Assembly: GCA_020525365.1 (NCBI GenBank)
Contig: JAIZOF010000001.1
Span: forward strand, 1,201,456 to 1,265,455
Source: Sulfurovum sp.
Lineage (GTDB): Bacteria > Campylobacterota > Campylobacteria > Campylobacterales > Sulfurovaceae
Length of the DNA: 64,000 nucleotides
Reading direction: 5' to 3'
The notes below the pieces were generated by a model. That model did no database searches. It saw only the letters and a program-made list of their open reading frames with translations, and was not told the origin of the DNA. This document shows positions 53,991 to 64,000 of the stretch, piece by piece. The position numbers and the translations under genes were made by a program. Numbering within the stretch: position 1 is the stretch's first letter; each line of letters opens with the position of its first letter.

Positions 53991-55580
53991 TTAAAGTGTT
54001 GCGCATGATACGCTGATGCAAGCATCAAGTGTAGAGAGTGCATCAAGTACTTTTTTGGGAACCTGTCCATCTACACGTACAACAGCAAGTGCTTGCTGTT
54101 TATTGTCTCGACCTAATCTAAAGTCAGAAATATTCAGTCCATTCTCTGCTAAAATATGTCCAACATCTCCAATAACGCCTGGAGTATCTGTATTTCTAAA
54201 GAAGATCATTGTGCCTTTAGGTTCCACTTCTAGCATGTAATCATCAATATCAATAATACGCTGTACAGAATCATCAAAAACCGTACCTGCAATAGAGATT
54301 GTACCATCTGTTGTTGTTAGCTTGATAGCAACCTTATTAGTAAAACCACTTGTATTGGGTAGTGCCTCATTTGTTAAATCAATATCTCGTTCCTTTGCAA
54401 CAAATTCAGCATTAACATAATTGACTTGATCAGCCAGTGACTCTGTCAATACACCAACTACTGCAAACGTCTGCATGGAGGCAAGATAGTCTGCAATTGG
54501 CCCTTTTGCCGTTACCTTAATAGACTTGACCGCACTCTTGGTTACTTGTGCACTCAAATGTCCCATCTTCTGAACCAGTTCAAGATAAGGTCGTACAAAA
54601 TCAGGTAATTCATTTTCTTTAATGGGGAGGTTTAGTGCATTGGGATAGGCAATACCCTTAGCCGCTACAATTGCATTCTCTGCTGCTTGAATGGCAATAT
54701 TGCACTGAGACTCTTTGGTATTTGCCCCTAGATGTGGTGTTACTGTCACATTATTCAGATCGAGCAACGGATGATCTATTGCAGGCTCCTTGTTAAACAC
54801 ATCAATTCCTGCCATAGAAATCTTTCCAGATTTTAGCCCTTCAAGAAGTGCTTCTTCATTATAGAGCCCTCCACGTGCACAATTGATGAGAATAACCCCA
54901 TCTTTCATTTTGGCAATCTCTTCTTTGTCAATCATGCCAATAGTCTCTTCTGTTTTGGGTGTATGGATAGTGATAATATCACAAGCAAGGATATCATTAA
55001 AATTTTTGGTATATAGAATATCAAGATTAGTCACCTTGCTTGAATCGATATATGGATCATAGGCAATCACATCCATCTCAAATGCTTTAGCACGTTTCCC
55101 TACCCGTGAACCAATATTACCAAAACCAATGATACCCAACTTTTTATCTTTAAGTTCCGTACCATACCAATCTTGTCTCCTCCAAACACGATCTTGTTTG
55201 AGATTATTATGCGCATAGGGAAACTGACGTACACAAGAGAGCATATGTGCCATCGTAAGTTCAACTGCTGCAATCGTATTGGCAGTTGGTACATTCATCA
55301 CAACAATTCCCTGTTTACTTGCCCCAGGAATATTAACATTATCGACACCAACTCCTGCCCGAACAATCGCAGTAATCTTTTTTGAAGATGCAAGAAATGC
55401 ATCATCTACATCAGTAGAAGAGCGTGTAATGGCAACATCTGCCAACGGAATGATTTCAGAAACCAGTTTGTCTTTAGGCTCATCAGCCGCATTAATCAAT
55501 TCAATCTCAGAATCGCTAGAAAGAATATCTAGTCCGCTTTGGTGTATATGGTCACAAACAACAATAGTTTTCTTTGACAT
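53991..55580 (-). CDS. serA: D-3-phosphoglycerate dehydrogenase
   Basis: First enzyme of serine synthesis, oxidising 3-phosphoglycerate. At 529 residues it is the long type with an inserted ASB domain and a C-terminal ACT domain (about residues 455-529: MIFFRNTDTPGVIGDVGHIL) for serine feedback. NAD-binding GFGNIGSRVGKRAKAFEMDV and catalytic RAGVGVDNV, NCARGGLYNE and TPHLGANTKESQ segments are present. It stands 93 bases downstream of rpsA on the same strand. Confidence 0.96.
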   Translation of the reverse strand: MSKKTIVVCDHIHQSGLDILSSDSEIELINAADEPKDKLVSEIIPLADVAITRSSTDVDDAFLASSKKITAIVRAGVGVDNVNIPGASKQGIVVMNVPTANTIAAVELTMAHMLSCVRQFPYAHNNLKQDRVWRRQDWYGTELKDKKLGIIGFGNIGSRVGKRAKAFEMDVIAYDPYIDSSKVTNLDILYTKNFNDILACDIITIHTPKTEETIGMIDKEEIAKMKDGVILINCARGGLYNEEALLEGLKSGKISMAGIDVFNKEPAIDHPLLDLNNVTVTPHLGANTKESQCNIAIQAAENAIVAAKGIAYPNALNLPIKENELPDFVRPYLELVQKMGHLSAQVTKSAVKSIKVTAKGPIADYLASMQTFAVVGVLTESLADQVNYVNAEFVAKERDIDLTNEALPNTSGFTNKVAIKLTTTDGTISIAGTVFDDSVQRIIDIDDYMLEVEPKGTMIFFRNTDTPGVIGDVGHILAENGLNISDFRLGRDNKQQALAVVRVDGQVPKKVLDALSTLDACISVSCATL

Positions 55581-55673
55581 TGTATGCCTTTTATTTTATT
55601 TGAAGTTGAGCCTGAAAAGGCTCATTTGAACGTAGTTTATTTAGTAAGTATTATAGAGCATTCTAGAAGAGAG

Positions 55674-57326
55674 TTATTTTTTAAGGATATCTCCAAACGC
55701 ATCTCCAAGGGTCATGCTGTCATCCTGATTTAGATTTAGATTTTTCATCGCTTCATGCTCTTCTTGGCGTTCAAGTTGCTTAACAGAGACTCTAATACGG
55801 TCAGAATTTGAATCAATAAAGCTAATAACGCCTTTAATCTCTTGTCCTTTTTCAATTTCATCAAACTTCAATGGGTGAAGATCTTCTGTTCGAATTAAGG
55901 CATCAACATTTTCATCAAGTGCAACAAATACACCAAAATCTTTCTTATCCTTTACCGTACCTGTCACAATAGAACCACGCTTATGCTCATGGGAAAATGC
56001 TACAACTGGAGAATCTTCCAAGGCTTTTTTACTCAAAGAGATTTTTCCTGCATCCCTATCAATTTTAATAATCTTAACCTCTACTTCATCATCAACATTG
56101 AGTTCAGATTTGGCATTTTTGCTTTTATCCCATGAAACTTCTTGGTTGTGCAACAAACCTTCAATCGACCCTACTTTAACAAATGCGCCAAAGTCTGTAA
56201 TGGAAGTCACCACACCCTTTACAGTATCTCCAACTCTATACTTGGAAGTAAAAGTATCTATAGGCTTTGGAAGAAGGCTCTTCAGGCTTACCCTTAACCT
56301 TCTGCCCTCTTTGTCAATTTCAATCACTTCTACGTCAATCTCTTCACCATTACTGAGGTAGTCCTTAGGATGCTTGACATTTTTATCCCAAGAAATTTTA
56401 GAAACATGCAAGAAGGCTTCAAGGTCTTCGCCAAGATCTACAAAAACACCATATGGCTCGATATTTGAAACCGTTACTGTTACAGTATCACCTAAGCCAA
56501 TAATTGCATCGATATCCTCCCAAGGATCAGGGTTGGCATCTTTAATAGAAAGAGAAAGGTGTCTTTTCTTTTTATCATACTCAAGTGCTATTACATTAAC
56601 CTCATCACCCTCTTGAAAATATTTGGATGGGTTTACTGGACCTTTATGTGAAATCTGAGAATAGTGAACAAGTCCATCTAGTCCGCCTACATCTACAAAC
56701 ATACCATAAGAGGTAATTTTCTTAATCGTACCAACAACAGGCTCTTTATTTCCAAGCAAATTAGCAACAATCTCTTCACTCTTTGCCTTATCTCTCTCTA
56801 TCAACTCTTTTCTAGAGATAACCACAGACCCTTTCTCTTTGTCAACTTTAACAATAACTGCTTTAATCTTTTTACCAATAGGGTCAACTTTTGATGAAAG
56901 ATATGACAGTGTACGTGGCATAAAAAATTCTAGTCCATCCGCTTCAACAACATATCCACCCTTATTCTTTTTAATAACGATACCTTCAATGATATACTCT
57001 TTCTCTTCATCATATTCAGAAATAAACTCTTTCAATGCAACACGGCTCAATGCTGCTTTTCGGGAAACTCTTCCTCTACCTTGATTGACCACCTCAATCT
57101 CATCACCGACATGAAAGGTGATATTTTCCTCTTCATCTTTAATCTCATCAAGGTTAAGATTGGCATCTCTTCCTCCACCAATGTCAACCACTACAAGATT
57201 ATCTTTCTCATCAATCTTAACAATTGTACCTGTTATTAAATCACTTTTTGATTCTGATTTCTTAAACGACTCCTCAAGCATCGCCTCAAAATCGACCTCT
57301 TCAATTTCGATATCTTCGAACTTCAT
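55674..57326 (-). CDS. rpsA: 30S ribosomal protein S1
   Basis: A 550-residue RNA-binding ribosomal protein with six S1 OB-fold repeats. Repeats can be followed by their signature strands: GTIVKIDEKDNLVVVDIGG, KKNKGGYVVEADGLEFFMP, GTIKKITSYGMFVDVGGLDGLVH, VSNIEPYGVFVDLGEDLEAFLH, GVVTSITDFGAFVKVGSIEGLLH and TGTVKDKKDFGVFVALDENVDALI. It binds mRNA leaders and helps initiation. It is likely cotranscribed with serA, as in other Campylobacterota. Confidence 0.96.
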   Translation of the reverse strand: MKFEDIEIEEVDFEAMLEESFKKSESKSDLITGTIVKIDEKDNLVVVDIGGGRDANLNLDEIKDEEENITFHVGDEIEVVNQGRGRVSRKAALSRVALKEFISEYDEEKEYIIEGIVIKKNKGGYVVEADGLEFFMPRTLSYLSSKVDPIGKKIKAVIVKVDKEKGSVVISRKELIERDKAKSEEIVANLLGNKEPVVGTIKKITSYGMFVDVGGLDGLVHYSQISHKGPVNPSKYFQEGDEVNVIALEYDKKKRHLSLSIKDANPDPWEDIDAIIGLGDTVTVTVSNIEPYGVFVDLGEDLEAFLHVSKISWDKNVKHPKDYLSNGEEIDVEVIEIDKEGRRLRVSLKSLLPKPIDTFTSKYRVGDTVKGVVTSITDFGAFVKVGSIEGLLHNQEVSWDKSKNAKSELNVDDEVEVKIIKIDRDAGKISLSKKALEDSPVVAFSHEHKRGSIVTGTVKDKKDFGVFVALDENVDALIRTEDLHPLKFDEIEKGQEIKGVISFIDSNSDRIRVSVKQLERQEEHEAMKNLNLNQDDSMTLGDAFGDILKK

Positions 57327-57420
57327 ACCTATCCTTCACTGTGTACACAAATTTTAGCGTCATTATATCGAAATTTACTATGAGGATGCTTAGCAGAATT
57401 AGGAGAAATCAGGAACATTT

Positions 57421-58626
57421 CTAACCATTTTTCTCTAAAAGTAGTACTTCTCCAAATGGCACCTCCTTAAATACAGGCATACTCCATATCACATCATAGT
57501 TTGGTCTATTTTTGGGGAATATTCCCATTCCGTCAGTAAAATACAGGAGTAACGTAGGATAATCTATTGTCTTGTCAATATAATCAAACGTGGGGCGAAA
57601 GTCTGTTCCTCCACCACCACTGATAGTATAATCAAGGGGCTCTCCATGTAGAAAGGTTTGATGTGACTGCACCTTAATATCGGCAGTAATAAGATCTATC
57701 TCATAGTTTCTATGGCTTTGCATAATACCCTCTACCTCTCCAAGAAATATTGAGAGCAATGACTTATCCACGGAACCAGAAGTATCTATGGCAATAACAA
57801 TACGTAGCAGATCTGACCCAAGGCTTGGCAGACAAATACCATGGTGAAGATATTTCATATTTGGTGGCATAAAACTATAGGCACTTTTGGCAAATTCGGC
57901 AATGTAGCGATAGAGTAATTCACGCCAATGTAGCTTGTGTACAAAGTACGCGGGAACAAGTATCTCTATTCCTTTGGGTAGTGCTTTTTGGCGTTTAAAC
58001 TTTTGAAATATCTGCTCAAAGTACTCTTCAGCTTCTTTCTGCAATGCTGTCATCTCTTCTGCATCAATCTCTAGAAGAGAAGTCTGTTCATTGGGTGGTG
58101 TGTAGTTGCTATGGTGTTCTTCTTCACACTTTTGTTGTGATTCTTGTTCTTTATTCTGTTTCTCTGCTTTACTTTTGGCATCATCAGGCGTAGGTGCTTC
58201 AGCAGTATCAAGTGTCTGGTTATATATTAGCTCATCTTTAAGTACATCATAAATCTCTTCAGCATACATTCCATCAAACCGCTCATCATAATAGACATAG
58301 GGAGGAAGAATAAAGTTGTTCTTTACTAGTATATTGTTAACCAGCAGATCGGTTGCTGCTTGCCAGATACGACCAACCCGGTCATGTTGGCGTTGGGCAT
58401 GTTTGAATACTGCATGCATTGCTCCATTAGCAAGTGCAAACTCTATCTCATCTAATGGTGCCTTTTCAATATATTCATTATTATATTTTAGGCTCACCCC
58501 ATCACTACTAAAGGTTAGTGTCTCATGATTAACATCAAGATTCAGTACTGTTGCAATCGAACCAATATAAGGATGCTCAAGCATCAATTTTGCTTTTGCC
58601 TTGGCTAGCTTATCTTTATGTGTCAT
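57421..58626 (-). CDS. DUF2201/VWA-like metallopeptidase-domain protein
   Basis: A 401-residue protein with an N-terminal DUF2201-type region (FALANGAMHAVFKHAQRQHDR, where the expected zinc-binding His residues are present but the usual catalytic Glu appears to be Ala), a Glu/Gln-rich linker (about residues 160-190), and a C-terminal von Willebrand A-like domain with the MIDAS-type start IVIAIDTSGSVD and the segment SGGGGTDFRP. The start is ATG 58626, because an upstream extension to 58746 would overlap the divergent znuA promoter. Such proteins usually pair with an AAA+ ATPase; none is adjacent here. The function is unknown. Confidence 0.78.
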   Translation of the reverse strand: MTHKDKLAKAKAKLMLEHPYIGSIATVLNLDVNHETLTFSSDGVSLKYNNEYIEKAPLDEIEFALANGAMHAVFKHAQRQHDRVGRIWQAATDLLVNNILVKNNFILPPYVYYDERFDGMYAEEIYDVLKDELIYNQTLDTAEAPTPDDAKSKAEKQNKEQESQQKCEEEHHSNYTPPNEQTSLLEIDAEEMTALQKEAEEYFEQIFQKFKRQKALPKGIEILVPAYFVHKLHWRELLYRYIAEFAKSAYSFMPPNMKYLHHGICLPSLGSDLLRIVIAIDTSGSVDKSLLSIFLGEVEGIMQSHRNYEIDLITADIKVQSHQTFLHGEPLDYTISGGGGTDFRPTFDYIDKTIDYPTLLLYFTDGMGIFPKNRPNYDVIWSMPVFKEVPFGEVLLLEKNG

Positions 58627-58711
58627 GGTACGATTATAACAAAGAATTTTACAAAAAAGAAGTAGAGGGAAAACGCTAATATATTTATATATTTTCGCTA
58701 CAATATAGGAC

Positions 58712-59563
58712 ATGAAACGGATTGTTATCACTATTTTTCTTACCAATATTCTTTATGCTAATTTATCTACAATCGTAAGTATCTTGCCTGAAAAAATATT
58801 TGTTAAAGCCATTGGTGGTAACCGTGTCACTGTGTCACTCATGGTATTACCAAGCAATTCTCCACATACTTACGAACCCAAACCCTCTCAAATGAAAAAA
58901 GTATCACAGGCACAACTCTACTTTGCTATTGGTGTGGGATTCGAGAAGATTTGGTTACCCAAGTTTAAAAATCTCAATTCCAATATAAACATTATTGACC
59001 TTTCACAAGGTATTGAAAAATTACCCATGACAACAGGGCACCTTCATGAAGATATACATCACCACGAAAAAGAGGGTGAACTAGATCCGCATATTTGGCT
59101 CTCTCCTACCAATATTGCAAAGATGGCAGAGCATATCTATACTGCTCTTTCCCAAGCCGATCCCAGCAATCAAGCCTATTATCAAAAAAATCTTAAAATA
59201 TTTCTTGCTACAGTTCAAGCAACTGACAAAAAAATACAAAAGATACTCTCTGTTAAACCAAAAGGGACGGCTTTTATGGTCGTTCATCCTTCATGGGGCT
59301 ACTTTGCTAAAGCATATGGACTCACACAGCTCCCCATAGAAATAGAAGGAAAAGAACCTAAACCCAAAGAACTTATTATGCTTATTAAAAAGGCAAAGAG
59401 AAAAAAGGTTCATGCTATCTTTACACAACCCGAACTCTCTGACAATACAGCAAAAGTTATTGCTCATGAACTGCATATCTCCCTCATTAAGATTAGTCCA
59501 CTTGCTTCAGATTGGTCTACTAATCTTATACGTATTGCCAAGGCAATCGTAGGAGAAGAGTAA
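58712..59563 (+). CDS. znuA: Zinc ABC transporter, substrate-binding protein
   Basis: Periplasmic cluster A-I binding protein of 283 residues with a signal peptide (MKRIVITIFLTNILYANL). The metal ligands are in SPHTYEPKPSQM, in DPHIWLSP and in VVHPSWGYFAKAYGL, and a His-rich loop (GHLHEDIHHHEKEGE) precedes the second ligand, as in zinc-specific ZnuA and unlike manganese-type PsaA. It is the first gene of znuACB, one base from the ATPase gene. Confidence 0.92.
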   Translation: MKRIVITIFLTNILYANLSTIVSILPEKIFVKAIGGNRVTVSLMVLPSNSPHTYEPKPSQMKKVSQAQLYFAIGVGFEKIWLPKFKNLNSNINIIDLSQGIEKLPMTTGHLHEDIHHHEKEGELDPHIWLSPTNIAKMAEHIYTALSQADPSNQAYYQKNLKIFLATVQATDKKIQKILSVKPKGTAFMVVHPSWGYFAKAYGLTQLPIEIEGKEPKPKELIMLIKKAKRKKVHAIFTQPELSDNTAKVIAHELHISLIKISPLASDWSTNLIRIAKAIVGEE

Positions 59564-60376
59564 ATGGCTGTCATTGAGATAAAGAATCTTCTGTTCTCCT
59601 ATGAAAAAGATATTATTTTGGAAAACATAAACCTTACCGTTAAACCACTTGACTTTCTTGCCATCATTGGTCCTAATGGTGGAGGAAAATCCACGCTCAT
59701 TAAACTCATACTTGGGCTATTGAAGCCCACCAAAGGTACCATATGTACCCTTGGCAGATTATCCTCAAAACCCCTCTCCTCTATTGGCTATGTTCCACAA
59801 AACACTAATATCAATACCGATTTCCCTATCAAAGTACTTGAAGTAGTACTCATGGGACATGTAGACGGCAAAAAACCACTTTGGGGGTATGGCAAAGAGG
59901 AGATTGTGTGTGCCATGGGTGCACTCACTCAGGTTGGTATGGAACATTATGCCCAAAGCAAGATAGGTGATCTCTCGGGGGGTCAACGTCAACGTGTGAT
60001 GATTGCCCGTGCACTCTGTGCATGCCCAAAGATCTTGATGCTTGATGAACCCACCTCTAGTATTGATATCAAAGGACAAAAGGAGATCTACGAACTGCTA
60101 AAGCAACTTAATAAAACCATTACTATCATTGTCGTTAGTCACGATATTTCAGTCATTCTTGAGTATGCCAACAAGGCTGCACATGTCAATAAAAGGCTTG
60201 CCTTTCATGATATTAGCAATAAGCAGAAGACATTCCATACACATGGAAATAATGAGCATTTCTGTGAGATAGAACTGTTACAACTTCTTGGAGCCGAGAA
60301 CTGTGAATCTTGTTTACCTGCAGATACCATACCAGATGACACACCCTTAAATGGTATCATGGAGGCAAGAACATGA
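59564..60376 (+). CDS. znuC: Zinc ABC transporter, ATP-binding protein
   Basis: A 270-residue ABC ATPase with Walker A IGPNGGGKSTL, Q-loop VPQNTNINT, signature LSGGQRQRV, Walker B ILMLDEPTSSID and the H-loop VVSHDIS. A C-terminal extension of about 50 residues contains Cys and His residues (ENCESCLPADT, HTHGNNEHFCEIE) that could sense zinc. Its start follows znuA directly and its end overlaps znuB by four bases. Confidence 0.94.
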   Translation: MAVIEIKNLLFSYEKDIILENINLTVKPLDFLAIIGPNGGGKSTLIKLILGLLKPTKGTICTLGRLSSKPLSSIGYVPQNTNINTDFPIKVLEVVLMGHVDGKKPLWGYGKEEIVCAMGALTQVGMEHYAQSKIGDLSGGQRQRVMIARALCACPKILMLDEPTSSIDIKGQKEIYELLKQLNKTITIIVVSHDISVILEYANKAAHVNKRLAFHDISNKQKTFHTHGNNEHFCEIELLQLLGAENCESCLPADTIPDDTPLNGIMEART

Positions 60377-61176
60377 TAGAGGCACTCCAGTTCACTTTCA
60401 TACAACATGCGCTTATTGCAGGCATACTTGTTTCACTTGCAGCAGGAATTATTGGTTCACTGATTGTAGTCAATCGCATGGTCTTTCTTGCCGGTGGTAT
60501 TGCACATGCCTCCTATGGAGGTATTGGCATGGCAGTCTACTTTGGTTTTCCTATATTTTTTGGTGCCTCCATTTTTGCAGTACTTTCCGCACTTATTATA
60601 GCCAACCTGACCCTATACAAGCGTTACCGTATTGATACCTTTATTGGTCTTATCTGGACAGCAGGTATGGCAATTGGTATACTCTTTGTCGATATGACGC
60701 CAGGCTACAATGTTGACCTCATGAGCTACCTCTTTGGTTCTATTCTCACTGTCAATACACAAGATCTCTACTTTATGGGTGCTCTACTACTCTTCATCAT
60801 TTTTTCTATCACTTTTTGGTATCGAAACATTTTAGCTGTTAGTTATGATAGTGAATATGCAAGACTTAGAGGTATTTCTGTACGCTTCTTCTATACACTA
60901 ATTCTCATTCTTTCGGCACTGACAGTAGTCATTGCCATCAAGGTAGTTGGACTTATTTTGGTAATTGCTATGCTCACTATCCCTGTTTACATTGCCGAGA
61001 AAATCTCCAATACACTATGGCAGATGATGATACTCTCTGGACTCATCTCCATACTCTTCACCGTAATTGGACTTTGGTTATCCTATACCTATAATCTCAC
61101 TTCTGGTGCTTCTATTATTGTTGTTTCATCTATATCATTGGTTATCTTCTTGTTTCTTATTAAGAATAGATCATAA
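60373..61176 (+). CDS. znuB: Zinc ABC transporter, permease
   Basis: A 267-residue inner-membrane permease of the ABC-3 family with about seven to eight hydrophobic helices and the family motif GGIAHASYGGIGMAVYFGF near residue 37. SYDSEYARLRGISVRFFY contacts the ATPase. It overlaps znuC by four bases, giving a compact znuACB operon read away from the DUF2201 gene. Confidence 0.94.
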   Translation: MIEALQFTFIQHALIAGILVSLAAGIIGSLIVVNRMVFLAGGIAHASYGGIGMAVYFGFPIFFGASIFAVLSALIIANLTLYKRYRIDTFIGLIWTAGMAIGILFVDMTPGYNVDLMSYLFGSILTVNTQDLYFMGALLLFIIFSITFWYRNILAVSYDSEYARLRGISVRFFYTLILILSALTVVIAIKVVGLILVIAMLTIPVYIAEKISNTLWQMMILSGLISILFTVIGLWLSYTYNLTSGASIIVVSSISLVIFLFLIKNRS

Positions 61177-61267
61177 AAATATAACCATTTTCTTTACATT
61201 CACATATCTTGACAAGTAAAATATTTGGTGCTATAATGCCGTCCACATAAGCCAAATAGGTTAACAT

Positions 61268-61342
61268 TGGGGTATAGCCAAGCGGTAAGGCAACTGGTTT
61301 TGGTCCAGTCATTCGGGGGTTCGAATCCCTCTACCCCATCCA
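61268..61342 (+). tRNA. tRNA-Gln (anticodon TTG)
   Basis: A cloverleaf with acceptor TGGGGTA/TACCCCA, the anticodon loop TTTTGGT with TTG, the T arm GGGGGTTCGAATCCCTC, and an encoded CCA end at 61340-61342. Confidence 0.95.
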
Positions 61343-61398
61343 CAATAGATTTCAGCTTGAATATAATTATTCGGGCTATAATCGCATACTTCATTTGA

Positions 61399-61475
<77 letters not shown>

Positions 61476-61521
61476 AAATCTTATCAAATACAATGATTAT
61501 ACTACTACAGATAAACAATAT

Positions 61522-64000
61522 TTAGGAAATATTGACAACAATCTTACCATTTTGTACATCAAACTCAACACTACTGCCATCAATAACCTTATCTTCAAGA
61601 ATAAGCTCAGCAAGTCTATCCTCAACCACTTCATAGAGTGCACGTTTCAAAGGTCTTGCACCATAAACAGGGTCAAATCCTGCCTCAGCAATATAGGTTT
61701 TGGCAGTAGTAGTAAGTGTAATAGTAATATCACGTTCTGCTAACTTGTTTTGAATACCCTTGAAGAGAATATTTACAATATGAGTAATTGCATCCAGATC
61801 AAGTGGATTAAAAATGACGATATCATCAAGACGATTAAGGAATTCTGGCTTAAAATAAAATTTCAACTCATCATTGACTGCTTTTCTTCTCTCCTGAGGA
61901 TTATCAAATTCTACAATCTTGTCAGAAGCAATATTAGATGTCATGATGATAATGGTGTTCTTAAAATCTACCGTTACTCCTTTATTGTCTGTTAGACGAC
62001 CATCTTCAAGTACTTGAAGTAGTATATTGAAAACATCTGGATGTGCTTTCTCAATCTCATCAAAAAGTACAACAGCATATGGTTTTCTTCTCACAGCTTC
62101 GGTTAGCTGACCACCCTCATCATACCCAACATATCCTGGAGGTGCACCAACCAGCCTACTTGCTGCATGCTTCTCCATATATTCACTCATATCAATACGG
62201 ATAAGTGACTTTTCACTGTCAAAGAGGAATTTTGCCAATGTCTTGGCTACTTGTGTCTTTCCAACACCAGTGGATCCAAGAAATATAAAGCTTCCAATAG
62301 GGCGATTGATATCACTCAGACCTGCTTTATTGCGCTTGATAGCACGTGCGATGGCTCTCAGTGCCTCTTCTTGTCCGATGACCTCCTCTTCAAGGACATC
62401 CTCAATATGGAGAATTTTCTCTTTTTCACTTTGAAGCATCTTGTTAACAGGAATACCTGTCCAGCGACTAATAATACTGGCAATCATCTCTTCATCAACT
62501 GAGTTCTTTAGTAAAGTTCCCTCTCTCATCATATGTGTCCACTTCTCTTCAAATGACTTGAGTTCTGACTGCTTCTTGGGAATTTGACCATACTCAATCT
62601 CTGCTGCCTTATTAAAATCACCCTCTCGTTTTACAGTCTCTGCTTGATGCTTAAGTGATTCAATAGCAGACTTAGTCTCTGCAATATGACTAAATACCTG
62701 TTTCTCACTCTCAAACTGATTCTGGAGACTCATGCGATGCTCTTCAAGGTTGGCAAGCACTTTTTCAATCTCCTCAAGACGTACAGCATTTTTATTACCC
62801 TCTTCCATCTTGAGTGCCTCCTTCTCTACTTGAAGTGCAGAGATCTCACGCTTAACGCGTGCCAATTCGGTCGGCTCACTCTCAATTTGCATCTTTAGCT
62901 CTGCTGCTGCTTCATCAATCAAGTCAATTGCTTTGTCTGGTAGAAATCTGTCGGTAATATAACGGTCTGAGAGCTTCGTTGCCACAACAAGTGCACTATC
63001 AGTGATGATTACATTATGATGTGTTTCAAGACGCTCTTTAATTCCTCTGAGTATCTGTAGTGCTTCATTGATATTTGGCTCATCCACCTTAACTGGCTGG
63101 AAACGTCTTTGGAGTGCAGTATCTTTCTCAAAATACTTTCTATACTCTTTAAGTGTGGTTGCACCAATGGTATGCAACTCTCCGCGTGCAAGGGCAGGCT
63201 TAAGGATATTTGCCGCATCCATACTTCCTTCACTTGCACCCGCACCCACAATGGTATGAATCTCATCAATAAAGAGGATGATATTACTTGCCTCTTTCAC
63301 CTCATCAATCACTGCCTTAAGTCTATCTTCAAACTCACCACGATACTTTGCACCAGCAATAAGACGGCTCATATCAAGTGAGACGACACGCATATTTTGT
63401 AAACTCAGTGGTACCTCTTTGCTAACAATACGTTGTGCCAAACCTTCGACAATGGCAGTCTTTCCTGTACCTGGTTCTCCAATGAGAATTGGGTTATTTT
63501 TGGTTTTACGAATCAGAATCTGCATCACACGCTGCACCTCTTCATCACGCCCAATCACTGGATCAAGTTCACCATCAATTGCTTTTTGATTCAGGTCTAT
63601 TCCATACTGTGCTAGTGCCTCAAATGTTTCATCTGCAGACTGTGAGTCAATCTGCTTACCACCCCTGATGGACTCAAGTGTTTTTTTAAGCTCAGTAATA
63701 TCCACATACTTTCCAATGGTATCTTCAATAAAACTCTCATTGATATTGGCAACGAGCCATGTGTCGACCGCAAGATACTGGTCTCCATTGGTTACCATAG
63801 TTCCTTCGGCTTTTTGAAGTGAATGTACAAAATTCTGACCAAGCCTAATGTTCTCCTTGGTCACAGTCGAAACCGAAGATAGTTTTTGTGCCATACTCTT
63901 GGTCTCAAGTTCAATGGTTGCTCTTTCTGTATTCATTCTATTGAGTGCTTGATTGAGAATGGAGTTACTATTGGTCAATAGTGCCCAAATAAGATGAATT
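61522..64000 (-). CDS. clpB: ATP-dependent chaperone ClpB (5' end outside the window)
   Basis: Hsp104-family disaggregase working with DnaK. The frame is open through base 64000 ([13 protein letters not shown] in frame before the codon at 63978), so about 30-40 N-terminal residues are missing. Visible parts in order are the remaining N domain, AAA1 Walker [14 protein letters not shown] and Walker B FIDEIHT, the long coiled-coil middle domain (about residues 400-520), AAA2 Walker [14 protein letters not shown] and Walker [10 protein letters not shown], and the ClpB-type C-terminus. Confidence 0.97.
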   Translation of the reverse strand, partial: IHLIWALLTNSNSILNQALNRMNTERATIELETKSMAQKLSSVSTVTKENIRLGQNFVHSLQKAEGTMVTNGDQYLAVDTWLVANINESFIEDTIGKYVDITELKKTLESIRGGKQIDSQSADETFEALAQYGIDLNQKAIDGELDPVIGRDEEVQRVMQILIRKTKNNPILIGEPGTGKTAIVEGLAQRIVSKEVPLSLQNMRVVSLDMSRLIAGAKYRGEFEDRLKAVIDEVKEASNIILFIDEIHTIVGAGASEGSMDAANILKPALARGELHTIGATTLKEYRKYFEKDTALQRRFQPVKVDEPNINEALQILRGIKERLETHHNVIITDSALVVATKLSDRYITDRFLPDKAIDLIDEAAAELKMQIESEPTELARVKREISALQVEKEALKMEEGNKNAVRLEEIEKVLANLEEHRMSLQNQFESEKQVFSHIAETKSAIESLKHQAETVKREGDFNKAAEIEYGQIPKKQSELKSFEEKWTHMMREGTLLKNSVDEEMIASIISRWTGIPVNKMLQSEKEKILHIEDVLEEEVIGQEEALRAIARAIKRNKAGLSDINRPIGSFIFLGSTGVGKTQVAKTLAKFLFDSEKSLIRIDMSEYMEKHAASRLVGAPPGYVGYDEGGQLTEAVRRKPYAVVLFDEIEKAHPDVFNILLQVLEDGRLTDNKGVTVDFKNTIIIMTSNIASDKIVEFDNPQERRKAVNDELKFYFKPEFLNRLDDIVIFNPLDLDAITHIVNILFKGIQNKLAERDITITLTTTAKTYIAEAGFDPVYGARPLKRALYEVVEDRLAELILEDKVIDGSSVEFDVQNGKIVVNIS

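Overview
The window is AT-rich chromosomal DNA from a member of the Campylobacterota, most like Sulfurovum or Sulfurimonas. The evidence is the Campylobacter-type order cysS..pyrD - M16 peptidase - dapA - enoyl-reductase-like SDR - pgsA, the MOMP/OprD-type porins, the four-subunit 2-oxoglutarate:ferredoxin oxidoreductase (oorDABC), a monomeric NADP isocitrate dehydrogenase, and a low-GC housekeeping complement. No phage, transposase, integrase, plasmid gene or CRISPR array is visible. LAYOUT. 1-6.9 kb (+): cysS (5' end outside the window), an outer-membrane beta-barrel, pyrD, M16 peptidase, dapA, a FabL-like enoyl-ACP reductase and pgsA. 7-16.8 kb (+): two paralogous porins with matching promoters, then feoB, feoA, a third porin and an ArsP/DUF318-type permease packed as a likely ferrous-iron/metal operon with a candidate Fur box, then rseP and a YggS-type PLP protein. 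16.8-23.2 kb: a peroxiredoxin, then a damaged region with a truncated ubiD, a DUF4395 membrane protein, a large inverted duplication and a 5' piece of a SIR2-like gene. 23.3-32.8 kb: plsC, radA and acpS, then a minus-strand run of a 101-aa acidic protein, an HlyD-like adaptor, a molybdopterin oxidoreductase, argD, a TolC-like channel and a MidA-type methyltransferase, and rnpB. 32.8-44.3 kb (-): a nearly complete TCA / reductive-TCA gene set: icd, two malate dehydrogenases, fumC, sucCD, a small HMA metal-binding protein and oorDABC. 44.6-53.3 kb: dnaE, then a second large inverted duplication holding radC, a small membrane protein, a DJ-1/PfpI protein, a c'-type cytochrome and a small periplasmic protein. 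53.3-64 kb: efp, serA, rpsA, a DUF2201/VWA-like protein, znuACB, tRNA-Gln, tRNA-fMet and clpB (5' end outside the window). SEQUENCE QUALITY. The strongest unexplained structure looks like an assembly product and not a biological system. Two long perfect inverted repeats (arms of 1,206 bp around a 3-nt spacer centred near 20362, and of 2,162 bp around a 42-nt spacer centred near 50636) sit next to stretches whose sequence is an error-rich version of nearby genes (about 17540-18238, 21570-22790 and 47273-48453). A further 362-bp insert at 8307-8668 is an error-rich inverted copy of part of feoB between two exact 124-bp direct repeats. Substitutions and indels spread evenly over coding and non-coding DNA, with sharp borders to clean sequence, are what unpolished long-read or chimeric fold-back sequence looks like. 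As a result ubiD, the SIR2-like gene, dnaE, radC and the small periplasmic gene are incomplete here, and oorB carries a separate frameshift. After allowing for this, the likely true orders are ubiD - DUF4395 - SIR2-like - plsC, and (minus strand) DJ-1 - small membrane protein - radC - dnaE. HOW THE GENES WORK TOGETHER. The central block encodes both directions of the TCA cycle around ferredoxin-dependent 2-oxoglutarate synthase, as expected for an autotrophic or microaerobic campylobacterotal lifestyle. Around it lie envelope, metal-acquisition (Fe(II), Zn(II)) and stress genes. I find no convincing undescribed system. The best biological leads are the feoBA-porin-permease cluster, the tandem malate dehydrogenases with different predicted cofactor pockets, and the SIR2-like fragment.
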